A DNA stretch of 64,000 nt from RGEC01 sp964475595 (GTDB lineage: Bacteria; Bacteroidota; Bacteroidia; NS11-12g; UBA955). Below, piece by piece: positions 53,419 through 62,723 of the stretch. Each line of letters starts with the position of its first letter. The first letter of the stretch is position 1. The stretch covers positions 1 to 64,000 of the forward strand of contig CAYYXG010000003.1 of NCBI GenBank assembly GCA_964475595.1. The letters are read 5' to 3'. The position numbers and the translations under genes were made by a program. Under the pieces are notes generated by a model that was given only the letters and a program-made list of their open reading frames with translations, was not told the origin of the DNA and ran no database searches.

Positions 53419-54663
53419 TTAGGCCGCCTTAAAAATCTTCTTATTCCGCTCCCACTTATCCTGAGCGTCTTGCAGGGTAATCTTTAATTTTTTATTATTT
53501 CCCTTTTTAACCGGGGCATCGTACATGTAATCCAGGAGAATGGCTTCACAGATACCTCGCAGTCCGCGTGCTCCCAGTTGGTTATCGTGTGCCTGTTCCA
53601 CAATAAAATCAATTACTTCTGTGTCTATCTGCAATGAAATATTTTCCATGGCAAACAACTTTTCATACTGTTTAATCAGTGCGTTTTTGGGTTCAGTAAG
53701 GATGCGCCTCAATGCTTCTTTGTCTAATGGTTCCAAAGAAGTGATAATTGGCAGGCGTCCTATAATTTCGGGAATCAGCCCAAATTTTTTAAGATCGGCG
53801 GGGGAAATGTGTCTTATTACATCCTGCTTGGCAACCTCAGTCTGCTCTCCATTATTAAAACCAACGGCACGGCTTTGAATACGGCGAGAGATGATTTTCT
53901 CTATACCATCAAAAGCACCACCGCATATAAACAGGATGTTGCGGGTGTCAATCTTCACATATTTCTGTTCAGGGTGTTTTCTGCCACCTTCGGGTGCCAC
54001 ATTGGCCACAGTGCCTTCCAAAATTTTCAATAAACCCTGTTGTACACCTTCTCCGCTTACATCTCTGGTTATAGAAGGATTATCGCCCTTTCTGCTGATT
54101 TTATCAATTTCATCCAGGTAGATGATGCCTTTTTCGGCGGCTGCCGCATCATAATTAGCCACCTGCAGCAGTCGTGAAAGGATACTCTCAACATCATCCC
54201 CCACATAACCGGCTTCGGTGAGCACGGTGGCATCTGCAATGCAAAAGGGAACATTCAGGTATTTGGCCAAACTACGGGCAAGTAGTGTTTTACCCGTACC
54301 GGTTTCTCCAACCATCAGTATATTGCTTTTCTCCAGCTCTACTTCATTGGCTTCCTGAGGGTGCAAAACACGCTTATAGTGGTTGTAAACCGACACACTC
54401 AGCACTTTTTTGGCTTCATCCTGCCCAATGACATACTGGTCGAGGTATTTTTTAATTTCATCCGGACGTGGTAAGGTAAAAGCTGCTGTATCAGCCGCAT
54501 CTTTTTCGGTTTCTGCTTTTCCAAAACCGAGTTCCTGTTCCACAATCTTGTGCGCCTGGTCGGCACATTGTTCGCATATATGCGCCTCAAGACCTGAAAT
54601 GAGCATCAGGGTTTCATCTTTCTTGCGTCCGCAGAAAGAACAGGAGGCGTTTTTCGCTTTCAT
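53419..54663 (-). CDS. clpX: ATP-dependent Clp protease ATPase subunit ClpX
   Basis: A 414-residue AAA+ unfoldase that feeds substrates to ClpP. The N-terminal zinc-binding domain has Cys8, Cys11, Cys30 and Cys33. Walker A GETGTGKT is at 119-126, Walker B IIYLDEIDKI near 189-198, and the pore and IGF-type ClpP-binding loops fall in the expected spacing (GRKHPEQKYVKID, IPEIIGRLPIITSL). It follows clpP by 37 bases in the conserved tig-clpP-clpX order. Confidence 0.97.
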   Translation of the reverse strand: MKAKNASCSFCGRKKDETLMLISGLEAHICEQCADQAHKIVEQELGFGKAETEKDAADTAAFTLPRPDEIKKYLDQYVIGQDEAKKVLSVSVYNHYKRVLHPQEANEVELEKSNILMVGETGTGKTLLARSLAKYLNVPFCIADATVLTEAGYVGDDVESILSRLLQVANYDAAAAEKGIIYLDEIDKISRKGDNPSITRDVSGEGVQQGLLKILEGTVANVAPEGGRKHPEQKYVKIDTRNILFICGGAFDGIEKIISRRIQSRAVGFNNGEQTEVAKQDVIRHISPADLKKFGLIPEIIGRLPIITSLEPLDKEALRRILTEPKNALIKQYEKLFAMENISLQIDTEVIDFIVEQAHDNQLGARGLRGICEAILLDYMYDAPVKKGNNKKLKITLQDAQDKWERNKKIFKAA

Positions 54664-54700
54664 TGATGGATAAACAACTAGAAGATAAGTAATGTTTAAA

Positions 54701-55411
54701 TTACTTGCTGCGCTTCATCAGCACTTCGTCAATCATGCCATAATCTTTGGCTTCCTGCGCTGTCATCCAGTAATCACGGTCGCTGTCTTCCCATACTTTT
54801 TCATAGGTCTGACCGCTGTGAACAGCGATGATATCGTATAGTTCCTTTTTCAGCTTGCTGATTTCCTTGTAGGTGATTTCAATATCAGATGCCTGACCCT
54901 GTGCACCGCCCAGTGGCTGGTGAATCATGATGCGTGAGTGGGGAAGGGCTGTGCGTTTTCCTTTTTCACCGGCACACATTAACACAGCGCCCATACTGGC
55001 AGCCATACCGGTACAAATAGTGGCCACATCCGAGCTGATAAACTGCATGGTGTCGTAAATAGCAAGGCCGGCATATACGCTGCCTCCTGGACTATTGATG
55101 TAAATCTGAATATCGCGGTTAGGATTGCTGCTTTCCAAAAACAACAACTGACCGATGATGATATTGGCTACGTCATCATAAATGGGTACACCCAAAAATA
55201 TGATACGATCCATCATCAGGCGTGAGAAGATGTCCATGGCCACGGCGTTCATCTGTCTTTCCTCAATGATGTTAGGCGTAAGGCCAGTGATAGGAGGAAC
55301 CATGCCCGCTTGCGGGTTTCCGGCCGTCATTTCCATGTATTTATCTATATAAAGACTATTTAAACCGAGGTGCTTTACAGCGTATTTGCGAAATTCTTTT
55401 CCGTGATCCAT
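54701..55411 (-). CDS. clpP: ATP-dependent Clp protease proteolytic subunit ClpP
   Basis: A 236-residue serine peptidase of the ClpP family with the triad Ser139 (TGMAASMGA), His164 (SRIMIHQPLGG) and Asp213 (DRDYWM). It is about 30 residues longer than E. coli ClpP at the N-terminus; a propeptide or leader of this length is common in Bacteroidota. It forms the 14-mer chamber used by ClpX. It follows tig by 44 bases. Confidence 0.97.
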   Translation of the reverse strand: MDHGKEFRKYAVKHLGLNSLYIDKYMEMTAGNPQAGMVPPITGLTPNIIEERQMNAVAMDIFSRLMMDRIIFLGVPIYDDVANIIIGQLLFLESSNPNRDIQIYINSPGGSVYAGLAIYDTMQFISSDVATICTGMAASMGAVLMCAGEKGKRTALPHSRIMIHQPLGGAQGQASDIEITYKEISKLKKELYDIIAVHSGQTYEKVWEDSDRDYWMTAQEAKDYGMIDEVLMKRSK

Positions 55412-55455
55412 GTGTTAATTAATTGTATTCGAATTTAATGCTAAAAACTGAATTC

Positions 55456-56841
55456 TTATTCTCCGTGCTCGTGTTTGTGTTCGTTCACATGCTTAAAGTA
55501 ATCCTCTACGTTAACCTTTTTCTCTTTCAGGGTTACCGTTTCTTTTACCTTGTCATAGGCCATACGATACATTACACGGTCTGCCATCTGGGTTACAAAT
55601 TCCCTTTCAGCCATGCGTTTTTTAATGGTTTCATCCAAAAATCCGTCTTCAGGATTGATATTCATGCCATACTGGCGATACATGCCTACATAGTAAGTTC
55701 TTGCTTCCTGCACAATGGCTTCCTGAGAAGGTTGCAGTTCATATTGCTCCGCAATTTTATCAATCACCAGGCGACGCCCCAACGCTGATTTCTCCTCTGC
55801 GTATTTTTCTTCAATGTTTTCAGCGGTGTAATGTTCGGCTTTGGTAGCCAGCAACCAGCGTTTGAGGAAGGCATCCGGTAATTGAATACTGTGCTTTTCC
55901 ATTAGCAGGTGCCCGATTTGATGATCTATCCAAAGATCGGCCTCATTGCGGTAGTAGTTTTCCAGGTTTGCCTTGATACGCTCACGGTATTCTGCTTCAT
56001 CTTTTGGGTAATCCATCGGGCCAAACACTTCCTTGAAGTATTCTTCATTCAGTTCTGCAACGGTGCGTCGCTTGATGTCTGTGATTACCAGTTTGAAATT
56101 TGTATTAAGATCTTTAACTCCTTCGCGTGCAATGCCCAGACTACTGGAAATTACGCCCTCATTGCTATTGAACAGCTTTTGGATATCAACTACCATTTCT
56201 GCTCCACGGGAACTTCCTAATAGCGCTTTCTGGGTTTTTTTATCTTCGACCAGACTGGCGACCATGCTAACTGATTTGTCCGCAATCCCACCTTCAAGGG
56301 GTTCACCGTTTTCATTAAGCTCTGTTAGGTTTGCATAAATGATGTCTTCAGCTTCAGCTTTGTCTACGTCTTCCAGTTTTCCGTAGCGCTTGCGGGCGTA
56401 TTCAATGTCTTCATCTATTTCCTTATCACCTACGGAAATAATAAAATGTTCCAGTTTGTCTTTGTCGGAGAAATTCAATTCAAAAGCGGGGGCAAGTCCA
56501 AGATCAAAAGCGAAGGCGAATGAATCTTTATTCTCAATATCAATATCGCTGGGTGTATTTTCTGATGAGATCGGATACCCTAAAATATCCAGTTTATTAT
56601 CCTGTATATATTGATTAAGCGCGTCTGAAGCGGCTTGTTGGATTTCTTCCGCAATCACGCTTTTGCCGTAAAGTCGTTTTACCATGTCAAGGGGGGCTTT
56701 GCCGGGTCTGAATCCTTTCATGGTGGCATTTTTCTGAATGCGGCGGAGTTCTTTGTCTACTTTTTCGCTGTAATCTGACTTTTCGAGGTTGATGACTACC
56801 GTTGCGTTCAGGTCGTCAATTTTATCAAAGGTTATGTTCAC
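55456..56841 (-). CDS. tig: Trigger factor
   Basis: A ribosome-bound chaperone of 461 residues. The N-terminal ribosome-binding domain (MKGFRPGKAPLDMVKRLYG, near residues 38-56, with the signature FRPGKAP) is followed by a PPIase-like segment (about 150-240) and a helical C-terminal domain ending in a His/Glu-rich tail (VNEHKHEHGE). It is the first gene of the leftward tig-clpP-clpX cluster. A terminator hairpin separates it from the tRNA-Leu gene upstream. Confidence 0.93.
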   Translation of the reverse strand: MNITFDKIDDLNATVVINLEKSDYSEKVDKELRRIQKNATMKGFRPGKAPLDMVKRLYGKSVIAEEIQQAASDALNQYIQDNKLDILGYPISSENTPSDIDIENKDSFAFAFDLGLAPAFELNFSDKDKLEHFIISVGDKEIDEDIEYARKRYGKLEDVDKAEAEDIIYANLTELNENGEPLEGGIADKSVSMVASLVEDKKTQKALLGSSRGAEMVVDIQKLFNSNEGVISSSLGIAREGVKDLNTNFKLVITDIKRRTVAELNEEYFKEVFGPMDYPKDEAEYRERIKANLENYYRNEADLWIDHQIGHLLMEKHSIQLPDAFLKRWLLATKAEHYTAENIEEKYAEEKSALGRRLVIDKIAEQYELQPSQEAIVQEARTYYVGMYRQYGMNINPEDGFLDETIKKRMAEREFVTQMADRVMYRMAYDKVKETVTLKEKKVNVEDYFKHVNEHKHEHGE

Positions 56842-56867
56842 GTTTTTATTTTAGCAATTAGAATACC

Positions 56868-56897
56868 TAAAAAAATACATGACGGATTGTCATGTAT
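56868..56897 (-). terminator. Rho-independent terminator after tRNA-Leu
   Basis: On the minus strand ATACATGAC-AATCC-GTCATGTAT (perfect 9-bp stem, 56875-56897) is followed directly by a run of Ts. A T-run on the other side may make it bidirectional. It lies between tRNA-Leu and tig. Confidence 0.85.
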
Positions 56898-56910
56898 CAG
56901 GTTTTTTTAG

Positions 56911-56992
56911 TGCACGCGGAGGGACTCGAACCCCCACGCCTTGCGGCGCCAGATCCTAAGTCTGGTGCGGCTACCAATTACGCCACGCGTGC
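56911..56992 (-). tRNA. tRNA-Leu (TAG)
   Basis: A class II tRNA with acceptor GCACGCG/CGCGTGC, anticodon stem CCAGA/TCTGG enclosing CTTAGGA (anticodon UAG), the long variable arm CGCCGCAAGGCGT and T-arm GGGGGTTCGAGTCCCTC. The A discriminator at 56911 is the leucine identity base. CCA is not encoded. Confidence 0.95.
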
Positions 56993-57035
56993 GGAGACCA
57001 TTCTTAAAAGATATTTTCTTTCTTAAACGGGGCTG

Positions 57036-57043
57036 CAAAGGTA
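57036..57043 (-). promoter_or_regulatory. Bacteroidota -7 box (TACCTTTG) for tRNA-Leu
   Basis: A minus-strand TACCTTTG lies 43 bases before the mature tRNA 5' end and fits TAnnTTTG. Confidence 0.5.
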
Positions 57044-57088
57044 CGGAAACATACCCTTATTTGCAATAAATTCAGTATAATTTCGAAC

Positions 57089-59362
57089 TTAGATAACTGT
57101 TACGCTGTACTGATAGGTCTTTTTGTTTTTCAACGTGATTTTAACCTGCCAGCGTGTGCCGGGTTTCCTGTCACCAAGGTCTGAAGCAGGTCTGAATGAC
57201 AATATCGGGTGATTGAGTTGTCCGGCGGGCTGATAATATGTAATGGTGGGCACCTCCGTATTGTTTTCGTCAAACACTTTCACCTCAGCGCCTTGCAATG
57301 GAGCATCCATGCTAAAGGTCCATTTATCCATAAAAAGCATTTTGGGGCAATACCTGTTGGGCCATGCCACAAAATGGGTTTTATACCAGGCAGAATCAGT
57401 GGTTGGAGCCAGGTCCAGTAACCAGAATACAGAATTATTTTCGGCACTGCCAAAACCGGCATACTGACTGCCCGGGTTAAGAATACTTCTGCGATTGATC
57501 AACTCATCGCTTTTGCGGTCATCCATGAAAATGGTTACACACTGCGCAGGATTGGGTTCCAGAATGGCTTGTGCTCTTGCCGCTGCTTCTGCTGCATTTT
57601 TGGTATAACATTGATGGGTTTCAGGTTTGGGTTCTCTGCTGAATATTCCCAGTGGAGCATACATAACAGCCGCCTCCTGACATTTCTTCACCTTATCCAT
57701 GCTCAATGCCATGGGTTGTTTTACCCCGGCATTTTGCCTGAAATAATTGATGCGGTCAATCACCTTGTACAGGGTGCTGTCCGGCAGAGAGCCAGCTTTG
57801 CAAAGATTGCTGTTACCATCCCAGCCGGTAGCAGCACGTTTTACCCCGTTTTTGGTCTGATAAACAATGCGGGTTTTTGAATAACGTACCAGAAAATCCT
57901 TTTCAGCAACACGCTTATAGAGCTTTTCAAAATCTTCTGCATTGGGATTAAGGGCCTCGAGGCGGTTGAGATAACGCCATGCTGCATACATGTTGTCATC
58001 ACCAACTGCTGAATCTGTGCACTGAAACAGTAGTTTTACGCGGGTAACAGGCAACAATTTGTCTTTGGGAAAATCGGTGACCAGTGCTTCACACATTTCA
58101 AGTTGAAGGTAGGTTTCTGCCGCTTTCACCGACTTGGTGGACCAGGAATTGAAGAAATTCAGCCGATATTGAGATATGTTTTTATTTTTGGGGTAATCCT
58201 CTCTGGCATCGGCAAAAAGAACAGAAATGAGTTTACGACTAATAGTGCTTGGTGGAGATTTTAGCAGACTTTCCATAATTGGTTCGTCCACGGCAGGAAT
58301 CCCTTTTTGTGCAGCATACCATTTTTTAAAATGAAATGCAATGCTTCCGGCCTGGTTTCTGCGAAGGAAATAATCCAAACATTGGTACAAAAATGCGGTG
58401 CTATCTTTGATTAAAAATGCATCAGCGGGGTTTACAATGCCTTTTACTACCGCCTCTTTTTTCATTCGGTAAAACTGCGTTAAGGTGGATGAAGCTTCAT
58501 CCCAGGGTTTGCTGCGGGTAAGGGTGCCAAGCTTAGTCAGGTAATAATTATTTTGTGCCAACAAATAACTGGTATCTGCAGGAAAGTAATTAAGGGCCCG
58601 GTTGATTATTTCCAGGTATTCGCTGTTGTAGCCCTGCTTGGCTGCAGCGGTGAGGTCTTTATTGATAAGATTTTTGATGTTGTTTTTTAAAATGATATTG
58701 GAGGGATAAACCTGCAAGCCCATTTCGGTGTAACTGAGGGCACTGTCATAAAAATTCCTGCCCATGTAATAAGTGCTCAGTACTTCAAACGGTTCGCGCA
58801 TGAAGGTGCCCGGACAAGTTTGTGCAGACCACGCACCAAAATTCCAGCCAGCGACGGTTTTCAAAATCTTTAGTCCCTCTCGTTCCTGCCGATCTTTCGT
58901 GTAGCTAAGTCCGAGCATGCCATAGGCGATGGTGTCTCCGGTTAGCAGATAGCTGTTTCGGTATAGCTGAATGGCTTTGGCATAACTATTTTGTGCGAAG
59001 GCAGCCATGGCTTCTTTGTTGTTTTGAACAGTAATACCCTTCATCCACTTAGCGTATGGCTCATAATATTTACCATTAACGTCTTTGGTGCGGGCTTTAA
59101 CCGCACTTTTGGTGCATTCTTTAAAGTAATTGACTTTTCCCCCACGGTACTTATCCATCTGGCTCATTTCAAATTCCGCGGAAGCTTTGATATACCAAAA
59201 TTCCAGGGCTGTTTTGTCTTCTTCAACCACAGATTCAGCAATGGATTGAGCCCGGGCCCACTGCTTGCTTTGTATGGCATTACGGGCCTTTAATAGGTCT
59301 TTGTCCTGGGCTTTCAATGCTAATATTGAAAGTGTGAAAATGAGGAGGAATAAATACTTCAT
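57089..59362 (-). CDS. Exported protein with helical repeats and a CAP-like domain
   Basis: About 757 residues. The signal peptide is MKYLFLLIFTLSILALKAQ; an ATG 14 codons earlier (59404) would only add a non-signal leader. Residues 20-500 look alpha-helical and TPR-like (AKAIQLYRNSYLLTGDTIAYGMLGLSYTKDRQEREGLKIL; YYMGRNFYDSALSYTEMGLQVYPSNIILKNNI). Near residues 540-680 a CAP/SCP-like stretch appears (INYFRQNAGVKQPMALSMDKVKKCQEAAVMYA, then NSVFWLLDL), but the usual active-site histidines are not clearly placed. The end (WQVKITLKNKKTYQYSVTVI) is a beta domain. Function unknown. It diverges from guaB. Confidence 0.7.
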   Translation of the reverse strand: MKYLFLLIFTLSILALKAQDKDLLKARNAIQSKQWARAQSIAESVVEEDKTALEFWYIKASAEFEMSQMDKYRGGKVNYFKECTKSAVKARTKDVNGKYYEPYAKWMKGITVQNNKEAMAAFAQNSYAKAIQLYRNSYLLTGDTIAYGMLGLSYTKDRQEREGLKILKTVAGWNFGAWSAQTCPGTFMREPFEVLSTYYMGRNFYDSALSYTEMGLQVYPSNIILKNNIKNLINKDLTAAAKQGYNSEYLEIINRALNYFPADTSYLLAQNNYYLTKLGTLTRSKPWDEASSTLTQFYRMKKEAVVKGIVNPADAFLIKDSTAFLYQCLDYFLRRNQAGSIAFHFKKWYAAQKGIPAVDEPIMESLLKSPPSTISRKLISVLFADAREDYPKNKNISQYRLNFFNSWSTKSVKAAETYLQLEMCEALVTDFPKDKLLPVTRVKLLFQCTDSAVGDDNMYAAWRYLNRLEALNPNAEDFEKLYKRVAEKDFLVRYSKTRIVYQTKNGVKRAATGWDGNSNLCKAGSLPDSTLYKVIDRINYFRQNAGVKQPMALSMDKVKKCQEAAVMYAPLGIFSREPKPETHQCYTKNAAEAAARAQAILEPNPAQCVTIFMDDRKSDELINRRSILNPGSQYAGFGSAENNSVFWLLDLAPTTDSAWYKTHFVAWPNRYCPKMLFMDKWTFSMDAPLQGAEVKVFDENNTEVPTITYYQPAGQLNHPILSFRPASDLGDRKPGTRWQVKITLKNKKTYQYSVTVI

Positions 59363-59486
59363 GCTATGCAAATTTTCAATATTTATTTGAAAACGCAACA
59401 TCATGTGGAAATATTGGGTAAAATACCCTGGATGGTAACCCTTTAATAAAGATTCAATAATATTAGGAAAAGCCGCACATTTGCCT

Positions 59487-59494
59487 TAATTTTG
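59487..59494 (+). promoter_or_regulatory. Bacteroidota -7 box (TAATTTTG) for guaB
   Basis: TAATTTTG lies 27 bases before the guaB ATG and fits TAnnTTTG. Confidence 0.5.
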
Positions 59495-59521
59495 CACTGC
59501 AAATAACCAATATTTATTTGC

Positions 59522-60988
59522 ATGTCGATTTCAGACAAAATCACCCTTGAAGGTTTAACTTTTGATGATGTACTGGTGGTACCCCGTTACTCCCAGGTTT
59601 TGCCCCGCGAGGCCAATACATCTACCCAATTTACCAAAAAACTTCGCTTGAATATTCCATTGGTGAGTGCTGCCATGGATACTGTTACCGAAAGTCGTAT
59701 GGCCATTGCCATGGCTCGTGAAGGCGGGATTGGGATAATCCATAAAAATATGAGCATTGCACGGCAAGCAGAAGAAGTAAAAAAGGTAAAGCGCAGTGAA
59801 AGTGGCATGATTCTCGACCCGGTGGTACTATATGCCGATGCTACCCTGGGCGATGCTATGGGGCTGATGCGCGAACATAAAATCGGGGGGATTCCGGTTA
59901 TTGATCGCGACGGAAAACTGGTAGGAATTATTACCAATCGCGATCTACGTTTCCAAACAGATTATAGTCGCAAGGTAAGTGAGGTAATGACCTCGGAAAA
60001 TCTGGTAGTTGCACCCATGGGGACAGACCTAAAAGGGGCGCAGGCCATTCTGGAATCCAGCAAAGTGGAAAAACTGCCAATTGTGAATGATCAGTTTCAT
60101 TTGAAGGGACTGATTACCTATAAAGACATTCAAAAGGTAAAGAATTATCCCCGCGCAGTAAAAGATGCCCACGGACGTTTGCTTGCAGGGGCAGCCGTTG
60201 GGGTTACCGCAGAAACAATGGATCGAGTGACCGCTTTAGTGGCTGTGGGCGTGGATGTAATAGCGGTGGATACGGCTCATGGACATAGCAAGGGCGTAAT
60301 TGATGAAGTGAGACGCCTGAAAACGGCTTTCCCCGATTTACAGATTATTGCGGGCAATATAGCAACTGCTGAAGGGGCTAAAGCCCTCGCAGAGGCGGGA
60401 GCAGACGCGGTAAAGGTAGGCGTGGGGCCGGGCTCTATCTGCACTACACGCATTATTGCCGGAATAGGAATGCCCCAGCTTAGCGCGGTGCTTGCTGCTG
60501 CTGAAGCATTAAAGGGTACAGGCGTGCCTGTGATTGCAGATGGTGGTATCCGATACAGCGGGGATTTGGTGAAGGCCATTGTGGCCGGTGCCGGTACCAT
60601 TATGGCAGGTGGATTGTTTGCCGGTACGGAAGAATCTCCCGGTGAAACCAGTTTTTTTGAAGGGCGAAAGGTGAAGAGCTACCGTGGAATGGGCAGTATA
60701 GAGGCCATGAAAGAAGGAAGCAAAGACCGATATTTTCAGGATGCAGAGGATGAGGTAGCTAAACTTGTACCTGAAGGCATTGTGGGCTCTGTGGCCTACA
60801 AGGGACATTTGAGTGAGGTGGTATATCAACTGGTAGGTGGATTGCGGGCAGGTATGGGCTATTGCGGCGCTTCCAGTGTGGATGAGCTGCAGCAGGCCAC
60901 GTTTGTGCGCATTACCAATGCAGGCATGCGCGAAAGCCATCCGCATGATATTGCCATCACGCGGGAAGCCCCCAACTACAGCCGATAA
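59522..60988 (+). CDS. guaB: IMP dehydrogenase
   Basis: A 488-residue enzyme that converts IMP to XMP, the first committed step to GMP. The TIM barrel is interrupted by two CBS domains (about 95-205). The catalytic loop is GPGSICTTR with Cys307, the IMP-binding part GGIRYSGDLVKAI and the flap YRGMGSIEAM are typical, and VAYKGHLSEVVYQLVGGLRAGMGYCG follows. It is followed 23 bases later by a SLOG-like gene on the same strand. Confidence 0.97.
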   Translation: MSISDKITLEGLTFDDVLVVPRYSQVLPREANTSTQFTKKLRLNIPLVSAAMDTVTESRMAIAMAREGGIGIIHKNMSIARQAEEVKKVKRSESGMILDPVVLYADATLGDAMGLMREHKIGGIPVIDRDGKLVGIITNRDLRFQTDYSRKVSEVMTSENLVVAPMGTDLKGAQAILESSKVEKLPIVNDQFHLKGLITYKDIQKVKNYPRAVKDAHGRLLAGAAVGVTAETMDRVTALVAVGVDVIAVDTAHGHSKGVIDEVRRLKTAFPDLQIIAGNIATAEGAKALAEAGADAVKVGVGPGSICTTRIIAGIGMPQLSAVLAAAEALKGTGVPVIADGGIRYSGDLVKAIVAGAGTIMAGGLFAGTEESPGETSFFEGRKVKSYRGMGSIEAMKEGSKDRYFQDAEDEVAKLVPEGIVGSVAYKGHLSEVVYQLVGGLRAGMGYCGASSVDELQQATFVRITNAGMRESHPHDIAITREAPNYSR

Positions 60989-61011
60989 TTCATTTTGCGT
61001 TTCATTTTTTT

Positions 61012-61599
61012 ATGAACCTACAAGACTTTTTAAACAGGTTTGATGTGCCTGGTTCTGTGGTTTTGTTGGAAGGAAAAAGAGAGGTTCATAATGCTGACAT
61101 TGAAAAACTTATCGAGCTAGGACGGCTGTTGGCATCAAAATCAAACAATATGATTTTCAGAAGCGGAAATGCGCCTGGTGCGGACCAGTATTTTTCTGAA
61201 GGCGTAGCCTCGGTGGATTCATATCGCCTTCAGGTAATAACGCCCTATGAAGGCCATCGAAAAAAACACAATGTTGCCGGGTATACCATGGCGCTGGATC
61301 AACTGAGTTTAGTGGCAGAATCAGCATTGGTTTATGCGGCCAAACATAATTCCTCCACTGCCAAACTGGTCGATGATTTTGTAGCAGGAGCAAAGAATAA
61401 AAACACCATCAAGGCAGCATATATTCTGCGGGATACAGCCAAAGTGCTTGGATGCGGGGACTGGGGCCCGGCAAATGCGGGTCTGTTTTATGATGATTTA
61501 CGGAATTCGCTTCAGGGTGGGACCGGGCATACCATTCAATTGTGCAAGAAATTTCAAATTCCGGTTTTTGACCAAAGTTGCTGGTTTGATTGGCTGTGA
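61012..61599 (+). CDS. SLOG/DprA-fold-like putative nucleotide-binding protein
   Basis: A 195-residue soluble protein with no family recognised with certainty. The pattern VVLLEGKREVHNADIEKLIELGRLL then MIFRSGNAPGADQYFSEG recalls the SLOG superfamily (DprA, YspA), where GSR and SGxAxGxD loops bind a nucleotide, and the C-terminal GGTGHTIQLCKKFQIPVFDQ fits the last strand-loop. Some SLOG proteins sense or cleave nucleotides or their derivatives. The position 23 bases after guaB makes a purine-linked role worth testing, but this is inference. Confidence 0.6.
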   Translation: MNLQDFLNRFDVPGSVVLLEGKREVHNADIEKLIELGRLLASKSNNMIFRSGNAPGADQYFSEGVASVDSYRLQVITPYEGHRKKHNVAGYTMALDQLSLVAESALVYAAKHNSSTAKLVDDFVAGAKNKNTIKAAYILRDTAKVLGCGDWGPANAGLFYDDLRNSLQGGTGHTIQLCKKFQIPVFDQSCWFDWL

Positions 61600-61678
61600 T
61601 TCAAATTGATGAATTTAACATATAGTTGATAACAATAAGTTTAAAACAAGTTAATCTTAAAGCATCTTGCAGTATGGT

Positions 61679-61686
61679 TAATTTTG
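61679..61686 (+). promoter_or_regulatory. Bacteroidota -7 box (TAATTTTG) for the EEP lipoprotein gene
   Basis: TAATTTTG lies 8 bases before the ATG at 61695 and inside the longer reading frame, favouring the shorter start. Confidence 0.4.
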
Positions 61687-61694
61687 CAAAAAAC

Positions 61695-62723
61695 ATGTCT
61701 TTCCCTTCAGTATCTTTTTTTACTGCTTTTTTACTCTTTGGAACCTTTTCTTGTAGCGGACAAAGGTCTGCCACACCGGATTCAGCCAAGCTTTTAAAAG
61801 TAGGTTTCTGGAATATGGAAAACCTTTTTGACACCAGAAATGATGCCTGGAACGATGATGATTTCACCCCTGAGGGGCAGTATTTATGGGATGAGAATCG
61901 ATATCAGCAGAAGTTGAAAAACATGGCCAGGGTATTGGATTCTATACAGGCCGATATCTTTGGTATGTGTGAGGTTGAAAATAAAAGGGTTCTGTTGGAT
62001 TTAAGGGCAACCCTGGTCTCAACAACAGGTAAAAAGTATGAAATTGTGCATTTTGATTCTCCCGATGAGCGCGGTATAGATGCTGCCATTTACTACCATA
62101 AAGAAAAGTTGAATCTGATTACGGCCTCAACGGTTCCGGTGGTGTTGCCCAACAATCAAAAAACGCGTGACATTCTACATGCAGTTTTTTACCATACTGC
62201 CAGCGGTGATACCCTACATTATTTTGTCAATCACTGGCCTTCCAGAAGAGGAGGGATGGAGGGGAGTGCCGGCAAGAGAGCACTGGCTGCAGAAGCACTG
62301 CGGCGTGAATTACAATCTCAAAATCTTTGGAATAAAGCATTTATCATTGTTGGTGATTTTAATGATAATCCTTGGGATAGCAGCATAAGCAAAGTATTGG
62401 GTGCCTGCAAACCAGCCGTCAAATCCGATTGTAAGATCCATAACCTTTCCGGATTTCATGACGTTACGCAAACCGGAACGCTCAAATACAACAATAAGTG
62501 GGATATTTTTGATCAGATTATGATTGGCAGTGCCCTTTGGAATAAAGCTGGTGCAACGTTGAAATTTAAACCCTACAGCAATCAAATTTTCGCACCTGAG
62601 TGGATACTACAGCACGGAGGAAAATATGAGGGCCATCCACTTAGAACGTTTGGGGGCAAGACCTGGCTAAACGGCTACAGCGATCATTTGCCGGTAACGG
62701 CTGCATTTATTTATGACAAATAG
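61695..62723 (+). CDS. Endonuclease/exonuclease/phosphatase family lipoprotein
   Basis: A 342-residue exported EEP-superfamily phosphodiesterase. A lipobox FGTFSC lies within the first 20 residues. Metal and catalytic motifs are WNMENLFD, the Glu in MCEVEN, DSPDERGIDAAIYY, VNHWPSRRGG, GDFNDNPWD and SDHLPVTAAF, so the active site looks complete. Substrate could be nucleic acid, nucleotide or phospholipid; the family does not tell. In-frame starts at 61626 (TTG) and 61674 (ATG, MVNFAKN, which adds a Lys to the signal) are alternatives; the promoter-like box favours 61695. Its stop overlaps ppk1 by 11 bases. Confidence 0.87.
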   Translation: MSFPSVSFFTAFLLFGTFSCSGQRSATPDSAKLLKVGFWNMENLFDTRNDAWNDDDFTPEGQYLWDENRYQQKLKNMARVLDSIQADIFGMCEVENKRVLLDLRATLVSTTGKKYEIVHFDSPDERGIDAAIYYHKEKLNLITASTVPVVLPNNQKTRDILHAVFYHTASGDTLHYFVNHWPSRRGGMEGSAGKRALAAEALRRELQSQNLWNKAFIIVGDFNDNPWDSSISKVLGACKPAVKSDCKIHNLSGFHDVTQTGTLKYNNKWDIFDQIMIGSALWNKAGATLKFKPYSNQIFAPEWILQHGGKYEGHPLRTFGGKTWLNGYSDHLPVTAAFIYDK

